Of a DNA stretch of 64,000 nt, positions 52,561 through 62,206 are shown in pieces. Origin of the DNA: Caballeronia sp. dw_19 (GTDB lineage Bacteria; Pseudomonadota; Gammaproteobacteria; Burkholderiales; Burkholderiaceae); assembly GCF_018449515.1 (NCBI RefSeq), contig NZ_JAAVUQ010000025.1, positions 50,345 through 114,344 of the forward strand. The letters run 5' to 3'. Below the pieces are notes generated by a model that saw only the letters and a list, made by a program, of their open reading frames with translations, searched no databases and was not told the origin of the DNA. Position numbers and translations under genes: made by a program. Numbering within the stretch: the stretch's first letter is position 1; each line of letters starts with the position of its first letter.

Positions 52561-52603
52561 CGTGAGGTGGCCTTGTTTGATTTGGCGATAGGGAAATGGC
52601 GGC

Positions 52604-53827
52604 TCAGAAGAACGCTGCGGAAGGCAAAGGCACGCCGTTGACCGCATGGTTGCCAATGGCGCGCGCCTTGTAGAGACCGGGGTTGTGCGAGGCGATCGTG
52701 CGGATGTTGCGCCAGTGGCGATCAAGTTGCGCCGCCTGGCGCGCGGCGGACGCACCGCCGACATCGAATAGCCGGGTTGCCGACTGGAGCGCCAGTTGAT
52801 CGATCACGACCTTGGCCTTCGCACTGCGCAGCGCGGCTTCAACGAACAACGCTTCGTCGGGCTTGCCCGCCAGCACGCTGTCGAACGCCGCGCCAAGCAC
52901 GCTTGCTGCGTTCAGCACCGCAGCCTCGGCCACGAACGCCGCGCTTTGCAACTCGCCAACAGCTTCCTGCAATAGAGGGTCGTCGGCGGGACGCGCGGCC
53001 ACCGCGTGGTAGTAGTTGCGTTCGCGCTTCTGCACGAGCGTCACGGCGTCCTTCGCAATGCGGCGCAGGATGCCCGCGACGATCGTCGTGAGATAAAGCT
53101 GTGCGAACGTGGCCTGATGCGCGATCTTCGTATCGTCTGCGAGAACGAGCACGTCAACCGCTGCGACTTCGACGTTGGTGAACACCGTCGTGCCGCTCGC
53201 CGTGTTGCGCTGGCCAATGCCATCCCAGTCATCCCGCACATCGACGCCCGGCTGCCTGACCGACACGCGCGCGCCGACGAACTGCCCGTCCGGCGTCTTG
53301 GCATTCACAATGATGTGATCGAAGTAAAGATTCCCCGTGCTGTAGTACTTCGTCCCCGTCAGCCGATAACCGCTTTCCGCAGGCTCGAGCCGCGTGTTGC
53401 CGTCGCCGTCGCCAATATGCTGCGTACCGAGTTCGCTCGCGCCGAGACCGAAGAGACCGCCGTCCTGCACGAGATGGTTCCATCGCTGGTATTGCGGTAG
53501 ATGGCGCGCGCGCAACGCCTTTTCGATAAACGCGAAGTGATTGCGCAGGATGTGCGGAATGTTCGAATCGGCCTCGGCCAGATCCAGCACCAGCTCGTAC
53601 AACTGCGGCAGCGTGGCGCCTGCCCCGCCCTCCTCTTTGGGCAAGCGGAACACGCCCAGACGCGCCGCGCGCACGAGTGCAATGGGCTCGCTCGCGTCGG
53701 CCTCGCCACGCTCGCGAGCTTCGGCGCCTGCCGCGATGGCCGCCACTAGTTCACGCAGTTCGGGTGAGCCAGGTTGCACGGCGCTGTCACGTAATGCGGC
53801 CGTCAATGTCGAATCGGTCGTTCCCAT
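52604..53827 (-). CDS. Acyl-CoA-dehydrogenase-like flavoprotein monooxygenase, SfnB/DszC type
   Basis: 407 residues with the acyl-CoA dehydrogenase fold. Conserved parts: RLPKEEGGAGATLPQLYELVLDLAEADSN, GTKYYSTGNLYFDHIIVNAK, a long helical C-terminal domain and the DszC/SfnB end LFDVGGASAARQAAQLDRHWRNIRTIASHNPG. Members (DszC, SfnB, and relatives in sulfonate loci) use FMNH2 to oxygenate sulfur compounds rather than to desaturate acyl-CoA. It works with the two LLM enzymes of the operon. Confidence 0.88.
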   Translation of the reverse strand: MGTTDSTLTAALRDSAVQPGSPELRELVAAIAAGAEARERGEADASEPIALVRAARLGVFRLPKEEGGAGATLPQLYELVLDLAEADSNIPHILRNHFAFIEKALRARHLPQYQRWNHLVQDGGLFGLGASELGTQHIGDGDGNTRLEPAESGYRLTGTKYYSTGNLYFDHIIVNAKTPDGQFVGARVSVRQPGVDVRDDWDGIGQRNTASGTTVFTNVEVAAVDVLVLADDTKIAHQATFAQLYLTTIVAGILRRIAKDAVTLVQKRERNYYHAVAARPADDPLLQEAVGELQSAAFVAEAAVLNAASVLGAAFDSVLAGKPDEALFVEAALRSAKAKVVIDQLALQSATRLFDVGGASAARQAAQLDRHWRNIRTIASHNPGLYKARAIGNHAVNGVPLPSAAFF

Positions 53828-53858
53828 CTCTAGGATTCCTTAAAAAATGATGTGGCGT

Positions 53859-55016
53859 TCACGCGGCCGATTGCACGCGCACTCTGAGTCCGGCCTGTTC
53901 CATCAGCGGCAGGACAGCCTCGCCGAAATATTTGAGATCTGGCTCGAAATCGAAGAAAGTCAGCTGGACGCCGTCAATACCCGCCGCCTTCAACCGCAGC
54001 AGGTCGTCCACCACGTGTTCCGGCGAGCCGATGATCTGAATGTTGCCCCCCAACACGCGCTGCTCGCGTTGATGGTTTTTCCAGGCTTTCGCGTCGCTGC
54101 GGCGACCCGTGAAACCATCGACCGCCCCGAAATCCGCGTGCGACGCGATCGCGTCGAGATAAGCGTGCGCCTCGCGCTCGGTCGGACGGCAGACGATCGT
54201 CGGATTGATGAGCGTGCGGACCTCGCGGCCATTCGCGCGCGCCGCCGCCTGAACCTGCGCGGTGTGTGCGGGCAGCACATCCAGCGCCGCGTCGATCTGC
54301 GCGCCGGCGGAACTCGTAATAAAGATCAGGTCCGAATGCTTCGCGGCGTAGTCGATCCCGGCAGCAGAACTCGTCGCGTTCACGAGCACCGGGCGCCCAA
54401 AGCGCGGCTTCGGCGAAACGAACGCATTGCGCGTGCGATACCACTTGCCGTCGAAGGTCAGGTTGTCATCGAGCGACCAGAGTTGCTGCATCAGGTCCAC
54501 GAACTCGGCGGCCATTTCGTAGCGCGTGTCGTGCTCGAAGTGACCGTCGCGGCCAAACATCTCGGCTTCATCGATCGAATGCCCCGTGACCATGTTCAGG
54601 CCCCAGCGGCCGCCGGAGATATGGTCGAGCGTCGCGCCGAATTTCGCGAGATGCAGCGGATGCCAGTTGCCATAGAGAATGTGCAGCGTCGATATCAGCA
54701 GGATGCGCTCGGTGATCGACGCGAGTGACGCGAGCGTCATGAACGAGTCGAGCGATTCGCGGCGGTAACGCATGTCGCCGCCATGACCGTCTTTGCCCAG
54801 CCATTGCGCGAGACCGAAGACCAGGTCGAAGCCGAGCGCCTCGGCATGGCGCGTGAGGCGCGCGTTGTACTCGAAGGTCCAGTCGGTCGTGCGCGGCAGG
54901 GTCGACATGGACCAGCCGCCGCTCTGGATCGGCAAGAAGAGACCAAGCATCAGCGGCTGGGCGAGCGCACGAGAAAGCGGGCTATCAGGGAAACTGGCGG
55001 GAGACGGAATCGACAT
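53859..55016 (-). CDS. LLM flavin-dependent monooxygenase, alkanesulfonate-monooxygenase (SsuD) type
   Basis: 385 residues from the ATG at 55016. SsuD-like TIM barrel: LGLFLPIQSGGWSMS, ARLTRHAEALGFDLVFGLAQWLG, DSFMTLASLASITERILLISTLHI, GRWGLNMVTGHS and PVLVNATSSAAGIDYAAKH; the final segment GVQLTFFDFEPDLKYF is typical of SsuD/dimethylsulfone-monooxygenase-like enzymes. It needs reduced flavin from a reductase and probably cleaves a C-S bond to sulfite or a sulfinate. A short form of 43 bases separates it from the binding-protein gene upstream. Confidence 0.87.
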   Translation of the reverse strand: MSIPSPASFPDSPLSRALAQPLMLGLFLPIQSGGWSMSTLPRTTDWTFEYNARLTRHAEALGFDLVFGLAQWLGKDGHGGDMRYRRESLDSFMTLASLASITERILLISTLHILYGNWHPLHLAKFGATLDHISGGRWGLNMVTGHSIDEAEMFGRDGHFEHDTRYEMAAEFVDLMQQLWSLDDNLTFDGKWYRTRNAFVSPKPRFGRPVLVNATSSAAGIDYAAKHSDLIFITSSAGAQIDAALDVLPAHTAQVQAAARANGREVRTLINPTIVCRPTEREAHAYLDAIASHADFGAVDGFTGRRSDAKAWKNHQREQRVLGGNIQIIGSPEHVVDDLLRLKAAGIDGVQLTFFDFEPDLKYFGEAVLPLMEQAGLRVRVQSAA

Positions 55017-55059
55017 AACGCACCGGATAGAAAGGTGAAGCGTGAATGGGTAGTGGGCG

Positions 55060-56664
55060 TCAGGCTTCGCGCACGGACGCGAGTGACGAATAGGCGCCCA
55101 TCGGCGAATTGCTGAAGCCGCCAATGCTCGTCGCATGGATCGCGTAGAAATGCAGTTCGAGCAGGTTGACGGAAGGCACCTGTTCCTGCGCAATCTGCTG
55201 CAACTGGTCAATGAAAGGCTTGCGCGCCACTGGGTCGCTGACCGACACCAGCCCTTCGATTGCACGGTCCATCTCGGGCGTGGAATAGCCCGTCGCATTG
55301 CTCGATGTCGAACCCGGCTTGATGGCCTTGGTCCAGTAACGGCGCGTCACGCCAAGCTGCGGATCGGCGAAGGCTGAGTACCAGTTGATGGTCGTATCGA
55401 AGTCATAGTCCGCGTAGACGCGGCGGTTGAACGTCGGCACATCGGTTGGCACGAGCGACATTTCCACGCCGATATGGCGTAGCTGCGCCTGGATAAATTG
55501 CGCGGTCAGGACGTACTGGTTGCCGAACGGCAGCGGCAGATTGTTGATGCGCAGCCGCACGCCGTCCGCGCCCCGGCGCAAACCCGCGGCGTCGAGCAGC
55601 GCTTCGGCTCGGGCCGGATCGTAGTCGTACTGCGGCAGGCCCGGCTTGAAAAAGCGCGTCTGGTAACTCGGGATCGGACCCTGCGCCGTTTTAGCGAGTC
55701 CGTACCACACGATTTTCGCCAGGGCGTCGCGGTTGATCGCATGCGCGATGGCCTGACGAACGCGAAGATCCTGAAAGGGCTTGCGGCGCAGATTGAAATC
55801 GAGGAACGAGATGGGCGCGATGCCATCGAACACATGACTCGACACGACAAAACGCGAGTCGCTGCGCAGCCGGACGAGATCGGGCAACGCAACGGCGTCG
55901 GTCGGCGCATAACGCAATTCGCCGGACTGGAGCGCGGTCAGCCGAGCGCCCTGATCCGGAATGATCCGGAACACGATGCGCGCAAAATGGGGCTGGTTCG
56001 CCTTGTCCCAGTAGTCCGGATTGCGCTCCAGCACCACGTAGTTGCCGCGCACCCAGTCCTTGAAAACGTACGGCCCATTGCCTACAGGATGCGCGTTGAG
56101 CGGATTCGTGAGCGGCTGGCTTCCGGCATAGAGATGCTTGGGCAGGATCTGCGTCTCGTAACCACCGAGCGCCGACCACACGGCTGGCACGGGCGACGAA
56201 AACCGGAACACAGCCGTGTGGTCGTCCGGGGTATCGACGGCGTCGAGTGTCGCGAACGTCGCATTGCCGCGCGGATGAAAATGCTTCGTGACTTCCATCA
56301 GCGAGTACTGAACATCGGCCGATGTGAATGGCTTGCCGTCGTGCCATTTGACGTCGTGACGAAGATGAAATGTGATCGTCTTGCGATCCGCCGATTCGTC
56401 CCAGGATTGCGCGAGTTGCGGCACGGGGCGGAAAGCGTCGTCGTAGGTGACGAGGCCATCGAACAGATTGACGGACACGATCACCGCCGGATTCGAGATG
56501 TTCAGCCCGGCCACCCAGCCCGCCGGTTCCGGCACGATCACGGCCTGCAGCACGTCGCTCTGCGCGGCATTCGGCGTGGCCTCGCTCGCGAATGCCACGC
56601 CCGGCACGACGGGGCCAACCGCTGCTGCTGCGGCCATCTGAAAAAACTGACGACGGGTGATCAA
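55060..56664 (-). CDS. ABC importer periplasmic binding protein, dipeptide/oligopeptide family 5 (copy 2)
   Basis: 534 residues from a TTG at 56664, chosen because AGGAG lies 7 bases upstream and it starts 2 bases after the ATPase stop. An in-frame ATG at 56703 would overlap that gene and lacks a ribosome site. A twin-arginine-like signal TRRQFFQMAAAAAVG is at the N-terminus. Family 5 signature WHDGKPFTSADVQYS, IVSVNLFDGLVTYDD and NPDYWDKA. Strongly resembles the family 5 protein at 60590-62206. One transporter with two binding proteins suggests two related ligands. Confidence 0.88.
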   Translation of the reverse strand: MITRRQFFQMAAAAAVGPVVPGVAFASEATPNAAQSDVLQAVIVPEPAGWVAGLNISNPAVIVSVNLFDGLVTYDDAFRPVPQLAQSWDESADRKTITFHLRHDVKWHDGKPFTSADVQYSLMEVTKHFHPRGNATFATLDAVDTPDDHTAVFRFSSPVPAVWSALGGYETQILPKHLYAGSQPLTNPLNAHPVGNGPYVFKDWVRGNYVVLERNPDYWDKANQPHFARIVFRIIPDQGARLTALQSGELRYAPTDAVALPDLVRLRSDSRFVVSSHVFDGIAPISFLDFNLRRKPFQDLRVRQAIAHAINRDALAKIVWYGLAKTAQGPIPSYQTRFFKPGLPQYDYDPARAEALLDAAGLRRGADGVRLRINNLPLPFGNQYVLTAQFIQAQLRHIGVEMSLVPTDVPTFNRRVYADYDFDTTINWYSAFADPQLGVTRRYWTKAIKPGSTSSNATGYSTPEMDRAIEGLVSVSDPVARKPFIDQLQQIAQEQVPSVNLLELHFYAIHATSIGGFSNSPMGAYSSLASVREA

Positions 56665-56665
56665 C

Positions 56666-57676
56666 TCAGATACTCCTGGAGGCGGTGGTTTCGGTAACTT
56701 CATGGATCGGCCACGTTTTGCCGGCAGACGACGGCGGCAGCGCGATGTCGTCGTACAGATGACACGCGACGACATGCCCACCGCCTAGTTCGCTCAGCGC
56801 AGGCGGCGTCTCCCGGCACACCGGCATCGCTCGCGGGCAACGCTGCTCGAAGCGGCAGCCGCGAGGCGGCGCATAAGGATTCGGCAGTTCCGCCGAAGAA
56901 GGCATGGGCAGACGCGCGCCCCGCCCCGGAATCGATTCGATCAGCAGTTGCGTATAGGGATGCGCTGCGTGATGCCAGAGTTCATCGCGTGAAAGGATTT
57001 CGACGATCTGGCCGAGATACATCACCGCAATGCGATCGGCCACATAGCTCACGGCCGCGAGATCGTGACTGATAAAGAGCCCTGTGATCGCACGCTCGCG
57101 CTGCAGGTCGGCAAGCAAATTGAGCACCTGTGCCTGCAGCGAGACATCCAGCGCAGACACGGGTTCGTCGCAAATCAGCACGTCGGGATCGAGACTCAGC
57201 GCACGGGCGATATTGACGCGCTGCCGCTGGCCGCCCGATAGCTCGTGCGGCAGCCGGCCGGCAAGCGCCGGCGCAAGACCGACCCGATGCAAGAGCGCAT
57301 CGACGCGCTCGCGCCGTTCCGCCGAGGTACCGATACGATGAACGTCGAGCGGAATGGTCAGTGTCCTGCGCACGGTCTTGCGTGGATCGAGCGCGCTCAG
57401 CGGGTCCTGGAAGACCATCTGCATGCGTCGTCGCCATGTCAGCGATTGCCGGTGCGTGAGTCCGTTGATGTCCTTGCCGTCGAGCCGCACGGTGCCGCCG
57501 GCCAGATCGACCAGTCCCACGATCGCACGCCCGAGCGAGCTTTTTCCGCAACCCGATTCACCCACGAGTCCCAGCGTTTCGCCCCGCGCCACGCCAAGCG
57601 ACAGGTCATCGACGGCGTTCAGCACGCCGCGCGGGGTCCGATAGCAAACGCTTAAATTCTCGATGTCAAGCAGCAT
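56666..57676 (-). CDS. ABC importer ATPase, OppF/DppF type
   Basis: 336 residues from the ATG at 57676 (GGGAAGAGCG upstream). Walker A GESGCGKSS (39-47), signature LSGGQRQRVNIARAL, Walker B VLICDEPVSALDVSLQAQ and the C-terminal oligopeptide-transporter extension with the Fe-S-like cysteine motif RFEQRCPRAMPVC. The last part of the upstream ATPase gene overlaps its start by 11 bases. Pairs with the OppD-type ATPase. Confidence 0.92.
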   Translation of the reverse strand: MLLDIENLSVCYRTPRGVLNAVDDLSLGVARGETLGLVGESGCGKSSLGRAIVGLVDLAGGTVRLDGKDINGLTHRQSLTWRRRMQMVFQDPLSALDPRKTVRRTLTIPLDVHRIGTSAERRERVDALLHRVGLAPALAGRLPHELSGGQRQRVNIARALSLDPDVLICDEPVSALDVSLQAQVLNLLADLQRERAITGLFISHDLAAVSYVADRIAVMYLGQIVEILSRDELWHHAAHPYTQLLIESIPGRGARLPMPSSAELPNPYAPPRGCRFEQRCPRAMPVCRETPPALSELGGGHVVACHLYDDIALPPSSAGKTWPIHEVTETTASRSI

Positions 57677-58724
57677 CGCTCTTCCCTTCCGCCGCACCTT
57701 CCGCCACCACTTCCGCAAGGCGGATTCTGTCCGGCGCCACGCCAGCGGGGTTTGCGTTGACGATGCAGCTCACGCCGCCGTCGCCGAGCCGACGCCACGC
57801 GGGCACCGCTTCGCGGCATGCCGCCTGTGCAAGCTCACAGCGCGGCGCAAACGCGCAGCCATTTGCGACCGTGCCGGGCGCAGGCACCACGCCTGCTATC
57901 TCGGCGAGCCGAGTGCGCGCGCTATCGCGCCGAGGACGAGCGGCGAGCAGGCGTTGCGTATAGGGATGGCGAGGGTCATCGAACAATTGCGCGACAGGCT
58001 GCTCCTCGATCTTGCGTCCGGCGTACATGACCGCCACACGATGCGCGATCTGCCCCACGATCCCCAGGTCATGCGTGATCAGCAGCAGCGCCATGCCGGT
58101 CTGTTGCTGAAGTGTCGCGAGCAGCGCAAGAATCTGTGCCTGAATCGTCACGTCGAGTGCAGTGGTGGGTTCATCGGCGATAAGCAGTTGGGGACGCCCC
58201 GCGAGGGCCATCGCAATCAGCACGCGCTGACGCATGCCGCCCGAGAGCCGATGCGGATAGTCATCCACACGCCGCGCCGGTTCCGGAATGCCCACCTGAC
58301 GTAGCAGCGCCAGCGTCTCGCTGAGCGCGGCGCGCCGTGCCAGACCCTGATGCAGTTTCAGCGCCTCGCCGATCTGCTGGCCGACCGTGCGGACCGGGTT
58401 GAGTGAAGCCATCGGGTCCTGAAAGATCATGCCGATCCGGCCACCCCGCAGTTGACGCCACGACGGTTCCGGGAGATCGAGCAAGTCAGTGCCCGCAAAC
58501 TGCAAACGCGTTGCGCTCACGCGTGTGCGCTCGCTATCGAGCAGGCCCATCAGCGCTAACGCGGTCGTGGATTTTCCGCAGCCTGATTCGCCCACCAGCG
58601 CGAGCGTCTCGCCCGGGCGAATGCTAAGCGACAACCCGCTCACCGCAGACGCCGGCTTGAGGCCACGCCCGGTATCAAACGCAATGTTCAAGTCTTCCAC
58701 GACGAGCAGAGGCGCGATGTTCAT
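57666..58724 (-). CDS. ABC importer ATPase, OppD/DppD type
   Basis: 352 residues. Walker A GESGCGKST (45-53), Q-loop IFQDPMASLNPVRTV, signature LSGGMRQRVLIAMAL, Walker B LLIADEPTTALDVTIQAQIL, plus the cysteine-bearing C-terminal motif FAPRCELAQAAC. ATGA overlap with the upstream permease gene. Confidence 0.92.
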   Translation of the reverse strand: MNIAPLLVVEDLNIAFDTGRGLKPASAVSGLSLSIRPGETLALVGESGCGKSTTALALMGLLDSERTRVSATRLQFAGTDLLDLPEPSWRQLRGGRIGMIFQDPMASLNPVRTVGQQIGEALKLHQGLARRAALSETLALLRQVGIPEPARRVDDYPHRLSGGMRQRVLIAMALAGRPQLLIADEPTTALDVTIQAQILALLATLQQQTGMALLLITHDLGIVGQIAHRVAVMYAGRKIEEQPVAQLFDDPRHPYTQRLLAARPRRDSARTRLAEIAGVVPAPGTVANGCAFAPRCELAQAACREAVPAWRRLGDGGVSCIVNANPAGVAPDRIRLAEVVAEGAAEGKSDAA

Positions 58725-59590
58725 CGCGTCCTCCTGCGATGCGGATTCGCCAGATCGTTAAGCCCATTGCCAACGAGGTTCAGCGCGAGGACCGTGAGCA
58801 GCACCGCGCCGCCCGGCAACGCGGTCATGTACCACGCCGTTTGCAGCGCCTCTCGGCCCGAGCCGATCATGCTGCCCCAGGTAATCACGTTCGGGTCGCC
58901 CAGACCGAGAAACGACAGCACGGCTTCGGTCAGAATCGCATTGCCCGCGAGAATCGACAGCATCACGATGGCGGCGGTCGCCACGTTCGGCAGCACATGC
59001 ATGAACACGATGCGCCGTTTCGTCATGCCGATCACGACGGCCGCCTCGATGAATTCCATACGGCTGACCCGCAGCGCTTCGGCGCGCACGAGCCGCGCGA
59101 CCTGCGGCCAGTTCGTCAGTGCAACACCGAACACGATGGTCGGCACGCTCGGATGCAACACGACGACCAGCACGATGGTGAAGAGGAGCGCGGGCATGGT
59201 CTGGAAGAGCTCGGTGAGCCGCATCAGCAGGTTGTCGACGAGACCGCCGTAGAAGCCTGCCACCGCGCCGATCACGAGACCTGCAAGCGTGGCAAGCAAG
59301 CCCGCCGCCATACCGATTTCGAGCGACACCCGCGCGCCATAGGCAATACCGCTGAACATGTCGCGTCCCATCATGTCGGTGCCGAGCGGAAACGCCGGGT
59401 CGGAACCCGGCCACACGAAAGGCGTCCCGACCATGTCGAGCGGATCGTTATGGGTCAGCCAAGGCGCGCCGAGCGCGAGCACCAGCACCGCCAGCAGCAT
59501 CAGCGTGCCGACGCTCAGGCTGGGCGCATGCGTCACGCGCCGCCAGAGTCGCTGCGGCCAGCGCGTGGTGGCGAGCACGAGATCGCTCAT
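58721..59590 (-). CDS. ABC importer permease, OppC/DppC type
   Basis: 289 residues from the ATG at 59590, overlapping the upstream permease by four bases (ATGA). N-terminal membrane segment followed by the FPLGTDMMGRDMFSGIAYGAR signature of DppC, about six membrane segments, and the EAA-like loop RMEFIEAAVVIGMTKRRI. Forms the pore with the DppB-type protein. Confidence 0.91.
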   Translation of the reverse strand: MSDLVLATTRWPQRLWRRVTHAPSLSVGTLMLLAVLVLALGAPWLTHNDPLDMVGTPFVWPGSDPAFPLGTDMMGRDMFSGIAYGARVSLEIGMAAGLLATLAGLVIGAVAGFYGGLVDNLLMRLTELFQTMPALLFTIVLVVVLHPSVPTIVFGVALTNWPQVARLVRAEALRVSRMEFIEAAVVIGMTKRRIVFMHVLPNVATAAIVMLSILAGNAILTEAVLSFLGLGDPNVITWGSMIGSGREALQTAWYMTALPGGAVLLTVLALNLVGNGLNDLANPHRRRTR

Positions 59591-60597
59591 CGCTCCACCT
59601 CGATACGCGGGTCGAACCAGCCATAGGCAAGATCGACGATCAGGTTGACGACGAGCACGAGCACCGAACTGAAGAACAAAATGCCGAGCAGCAGGTTCAG
59701 GTCGCGTGAGGCGACGGCGTCGAGCGCGAGTTGCCCGAGGCCGGGCCAGCTGAACACCGTTTCGATCGCGACCGATCCGCTGAAGAGCGCGCCGAACTGC
59801 AGCGCGGTCATCGTGACAATTGGCAGCAGTGCGTTCGGCACGACGTGCGCACGAATGGTCGCGACGCGCGACAGACCTTTCGCGCGCGCCGTGCGCACGA
59901 AATCGAGGCCGCTCACTTCCAGCACGGAGGCACGCATGAGCCGTGCATAGATCGCAAGGTAATACGCCGCGAGACAGAACACCGGCAGCACCATGTGCGC
60001 CACAAGATCGCGCAGCATCGCCCAGCCGCTCGCGGCAACACCGGGCGTGAGGATGCCCCCTGCCGGCAGCCAGTGCAGATGCGCGGAGAACAACACCATC
60101 AGCATCAGTCCGAGCCAGAAGAGCGGCGTCGCGAAGCCGAGCGTGGCGAGGATGGACACGGCAACGTCGACCCACCTGTGTCGCGATACCGCCGCAATCG
60201 TTCCAGCCACGCAACCGAGCACGAGCGCGATCACGAGCGCGCTAATCATCAGCAGCGCGGTCGCGGGCAATCGGCCGATGATCAGTTGCAGCACGGACTC
60301 GTTGTATCGGAAGGACCAGCCCAGATCGAGATGGACGATGCGCTCGAGGTACGCCAAAAACTGCAGCCCGAGCGGCTGGTCGGTGCCGAACTGGTGACGT
60401 AGCGCGGCAAGATATTCGGGCGTGGCCGCGCCCGCCTCGCCCGCCATGACATCGGCGAGATCACCGGGTGCGAGCCGCAGCCAGAAGAAATTCATCACGG
60501 CGATGACCGCGACGAGCGGCACGGCCTGAAGCAGCCTGCGCACCGGATACGGCAGCGAGCGGCGCACCCGTGTTGCGCGAACGTGCAGATCAGCCAC
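59587..60597 (-). CDS. ABC importer permease, OppB/DppB type
   Basis: 336 residues if started at the GTG at 60597, which overlaps the last eight bases of the binding-protein gene; a TTG at 60627 would overlap it more and neither has a strong ribosome site. DppB-like: NFFWLRLAPGDLADVMAG, QFGTDQPLGLQFLAYLERI and the C-terminal EAA region VRTARAKGLSRVATIRAHVVPNALLP. Six membrane segments. Works with the OppC-type permease. Confidence 0.88.
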   Translation of the reverse strand: MADLHVRATRVRRSLPYPVRRLLQAVPLVAVIAVMNFFWLRLAPGDLADVMAGEAGAATPEYLAALRHQFGTDQPLGLQFLAYLERIVHLDLGWSFRYNESVLQLIIGRLPATALLMISALVIALVLGCVAGTIAAVSRHRWVDVAVSILATLGFATPLFWLGLMLMVLFSAHLHWLPAGGILTPGVAASGWAMLRDLVAHMVLPVFCLAAYYLAIYARLMRASVLEVSGLDFVRTARAKGLSRVATIRAHVVPNALLPIVTMTALQFGALFSGSVAIETVFSWPGLGQLALDAVASRDLNLLLGILFFSSVLVLVVNLIVDLAYGWFDPRIEVER

Positions 60598-62206
60598 GGG
60601 CAGGCGCACCGAGATTGACGCTGTCAAGCGACGCGTAGACGCCGATCGGCGTCGTGTTGACGTTCTGAAGTGTGCGCGAATAGATCCGGAAGAACTTCAG
60701 TTCGGCCAGCGAGATCGATGGCAAATCGCGCTGCGCGAGCACCTGCAACTGATGGATCGCCTGCGTGCGCTGCTCGGGGTCCTGCGCGGTCTGGATCGTT
60801 TCGACAACCGCATCCATTTCCGGCGACGTATAGCCCGAGCCGTTGCTCCACGGCGCGCCGCTGATGATGTTTTTCGACCAGAAACGGCGGATCACGCCAA
60901 TCTGCGGATCGGCGAAGGCAGCGTAGAACACGTTCATCGTGTCGAAGTCGTGGTCGGTGTAGATTTTGCGCAGATAGGTCGGCAGGTCGTAGTTTTCCAG
61001 CGTGACTTCCACGCCGATGCGCTTCAACTGCTGCTGAATGAACTGGCCCGCGCGCTGAAAATCCTCACCGTAGGTATGGTTCAGGTGATTGAAGCGCATG
61101 CGCACGCCGTCCGCGCCACGCGGGAATCCGGCGGCATCGAGCAGTGCCTCTGCCTTCTTTGGATCGTACGGATATTGCGGCGTGTCGGCCGTGTAAAAAC
61201 GCGACTGATAACTGGGAACCGGTCCCGTGGCGGGCGTCGCGAAGTCGTAGAACACCGTCTTCGTCAGTTGCTTCAGGTTGATCGCATGCGCGATTGCCTG
61301 ACGCACGCGGACATCCCGGAACCGCTTCTGGCGCAGATTGAAGTCCATGAAGAACATGGGAGCGTTCGAGCGCCAGCCTTTCGTATCGATAACCAGATCC
61401 GGATTCTGCTCAAGCCGCCGCGCTTCGACGAGCGACACGGGCGTGAGCGGTGCGTATTGCACATTGCCGTTCTGCAACGCGATGCTGCGCGCACTCGCAT
61501 CGGGGATGATGCGAAAAATCAGTTCATCGACATGCGGCTTGCCTTTGTCCCAGTAATCCGGATTCTTCGCGAGGCGAATATAGTTGCCGCGGTTCCATTC
61601 CTTGAACACGAATGCGCCCGTGCCAACCGGCTTGGCGTTATACGGATTGGTCAGCGGATCGGTTCCGGCGTAGAGATGCTTGGGGAAAATGAACGCGGAA
61701 GATGTATCGAGATACGACCAGATGACCGGCGACGGCTGCGCAAGGCGGAACACGACAGTATGCGGATCGGGCGTATCAACCGCGACGATCTGCGCGAAGG
61801 TGGGCCGTGCGATCGGATGGACCTTCTTGGAGACTTCCATGATCGAGTACTGCACGTCCGCCGATGTGAACGGCACGCCGTCGTGCCATTTCACGTCGTT
61901 GCGTAACGTGAACGTGATCGTGCGGCGATCCGCCGATTCGGTCCACGACGTGGCGAGTTGCGGCACGGGGCGAAACGCTTCGTCGTAAGTGATCAGGCCG
62001 TCGAACAGATTGCTGGACACCACGTTCGTCGGATTGGCAGGCGTCGATCCCGCTGCAAGACCGGCCGGCTCCGGCAGCGTATTCGCGACGAGCGTCGTGC
62101 CGGTTGCGGCGCTGGATGCGCTCGATGCGCTCCAGGCGCCCTGGCCGAGCAAACTCCCGCCGGTTATCATGCCGGCCTTGATCAGAAAGTCTCTTCGTGT
62201 AGACAT
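60590..62206 (-). CDS. ABC importer periplasmic binding protein, dipeptide/oligopeptide family 5 (copy 1)
   Basis: 538 residues from the ATG at 62206, first gene of the organosulfur operon. Twin-arginine-like signal STRRDFLIKAGMITGGSLLG, then the family 5 signature NLFDGLITYDEAFRPVPQLA, WHDGVPFTSADVQYSIMEV and FKEWNRGNYIRLAKNPDYW. It resembles the copy at 55060-56664 along its whole length. It binds the imported compound in the periplasm for the Dpp-like permeases. The ribosome site is weak (ACGGAATATCG). A palindrome at 62370-62385 upstream is a candidate IclR site. Confidence 0.9.
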   Translation of the reverse strand: MSTRRDFLIKAGMITGGSLLGQGAWSASSASSAATGTTLVANTLPEPAGLAAGSTPANPTNVVSSNLFDGLITYDEAFRPVPQLATSWTESADRRTITFTLRNDVKWHDGVPFTSADVQYSIMEVSKKVHPIARPTFAQIVAVDTPDPHTVVFRLAQPSPVIWSYLDTSSAFIFPKHLYAGTDPLTNPYNAKPVGTGAFVFKEWNRGNYIRLAKNPDYWDKGKPHVDELIFRIIPDASARSIALQNGNVQYAPLTPVSLVEARRLEQNPDLVIDTKGWRSNAPMFFMDFNLRQKRFRDVRVRQAIAHAINLKQLTKTVFYDFATPATGPVPSYQSRFYTADTPQYPYDPKKAEALLDAAGFPRGADGVRMRFNHLNHTYGEDFQRAGQFIQQQLKRIGVEVTLENYDLPTYLRKIYTDHDFDTMNVFYAAFADPQIGVIRRFWSKNIISGAPWSNGSGYTSPEMDAVVETIQTAQDPEQRTQAIHQLQVLAQRDLPSISLAELKFFRIYSRTLQNVNTTPIGVYASLDSVNLGAPARG

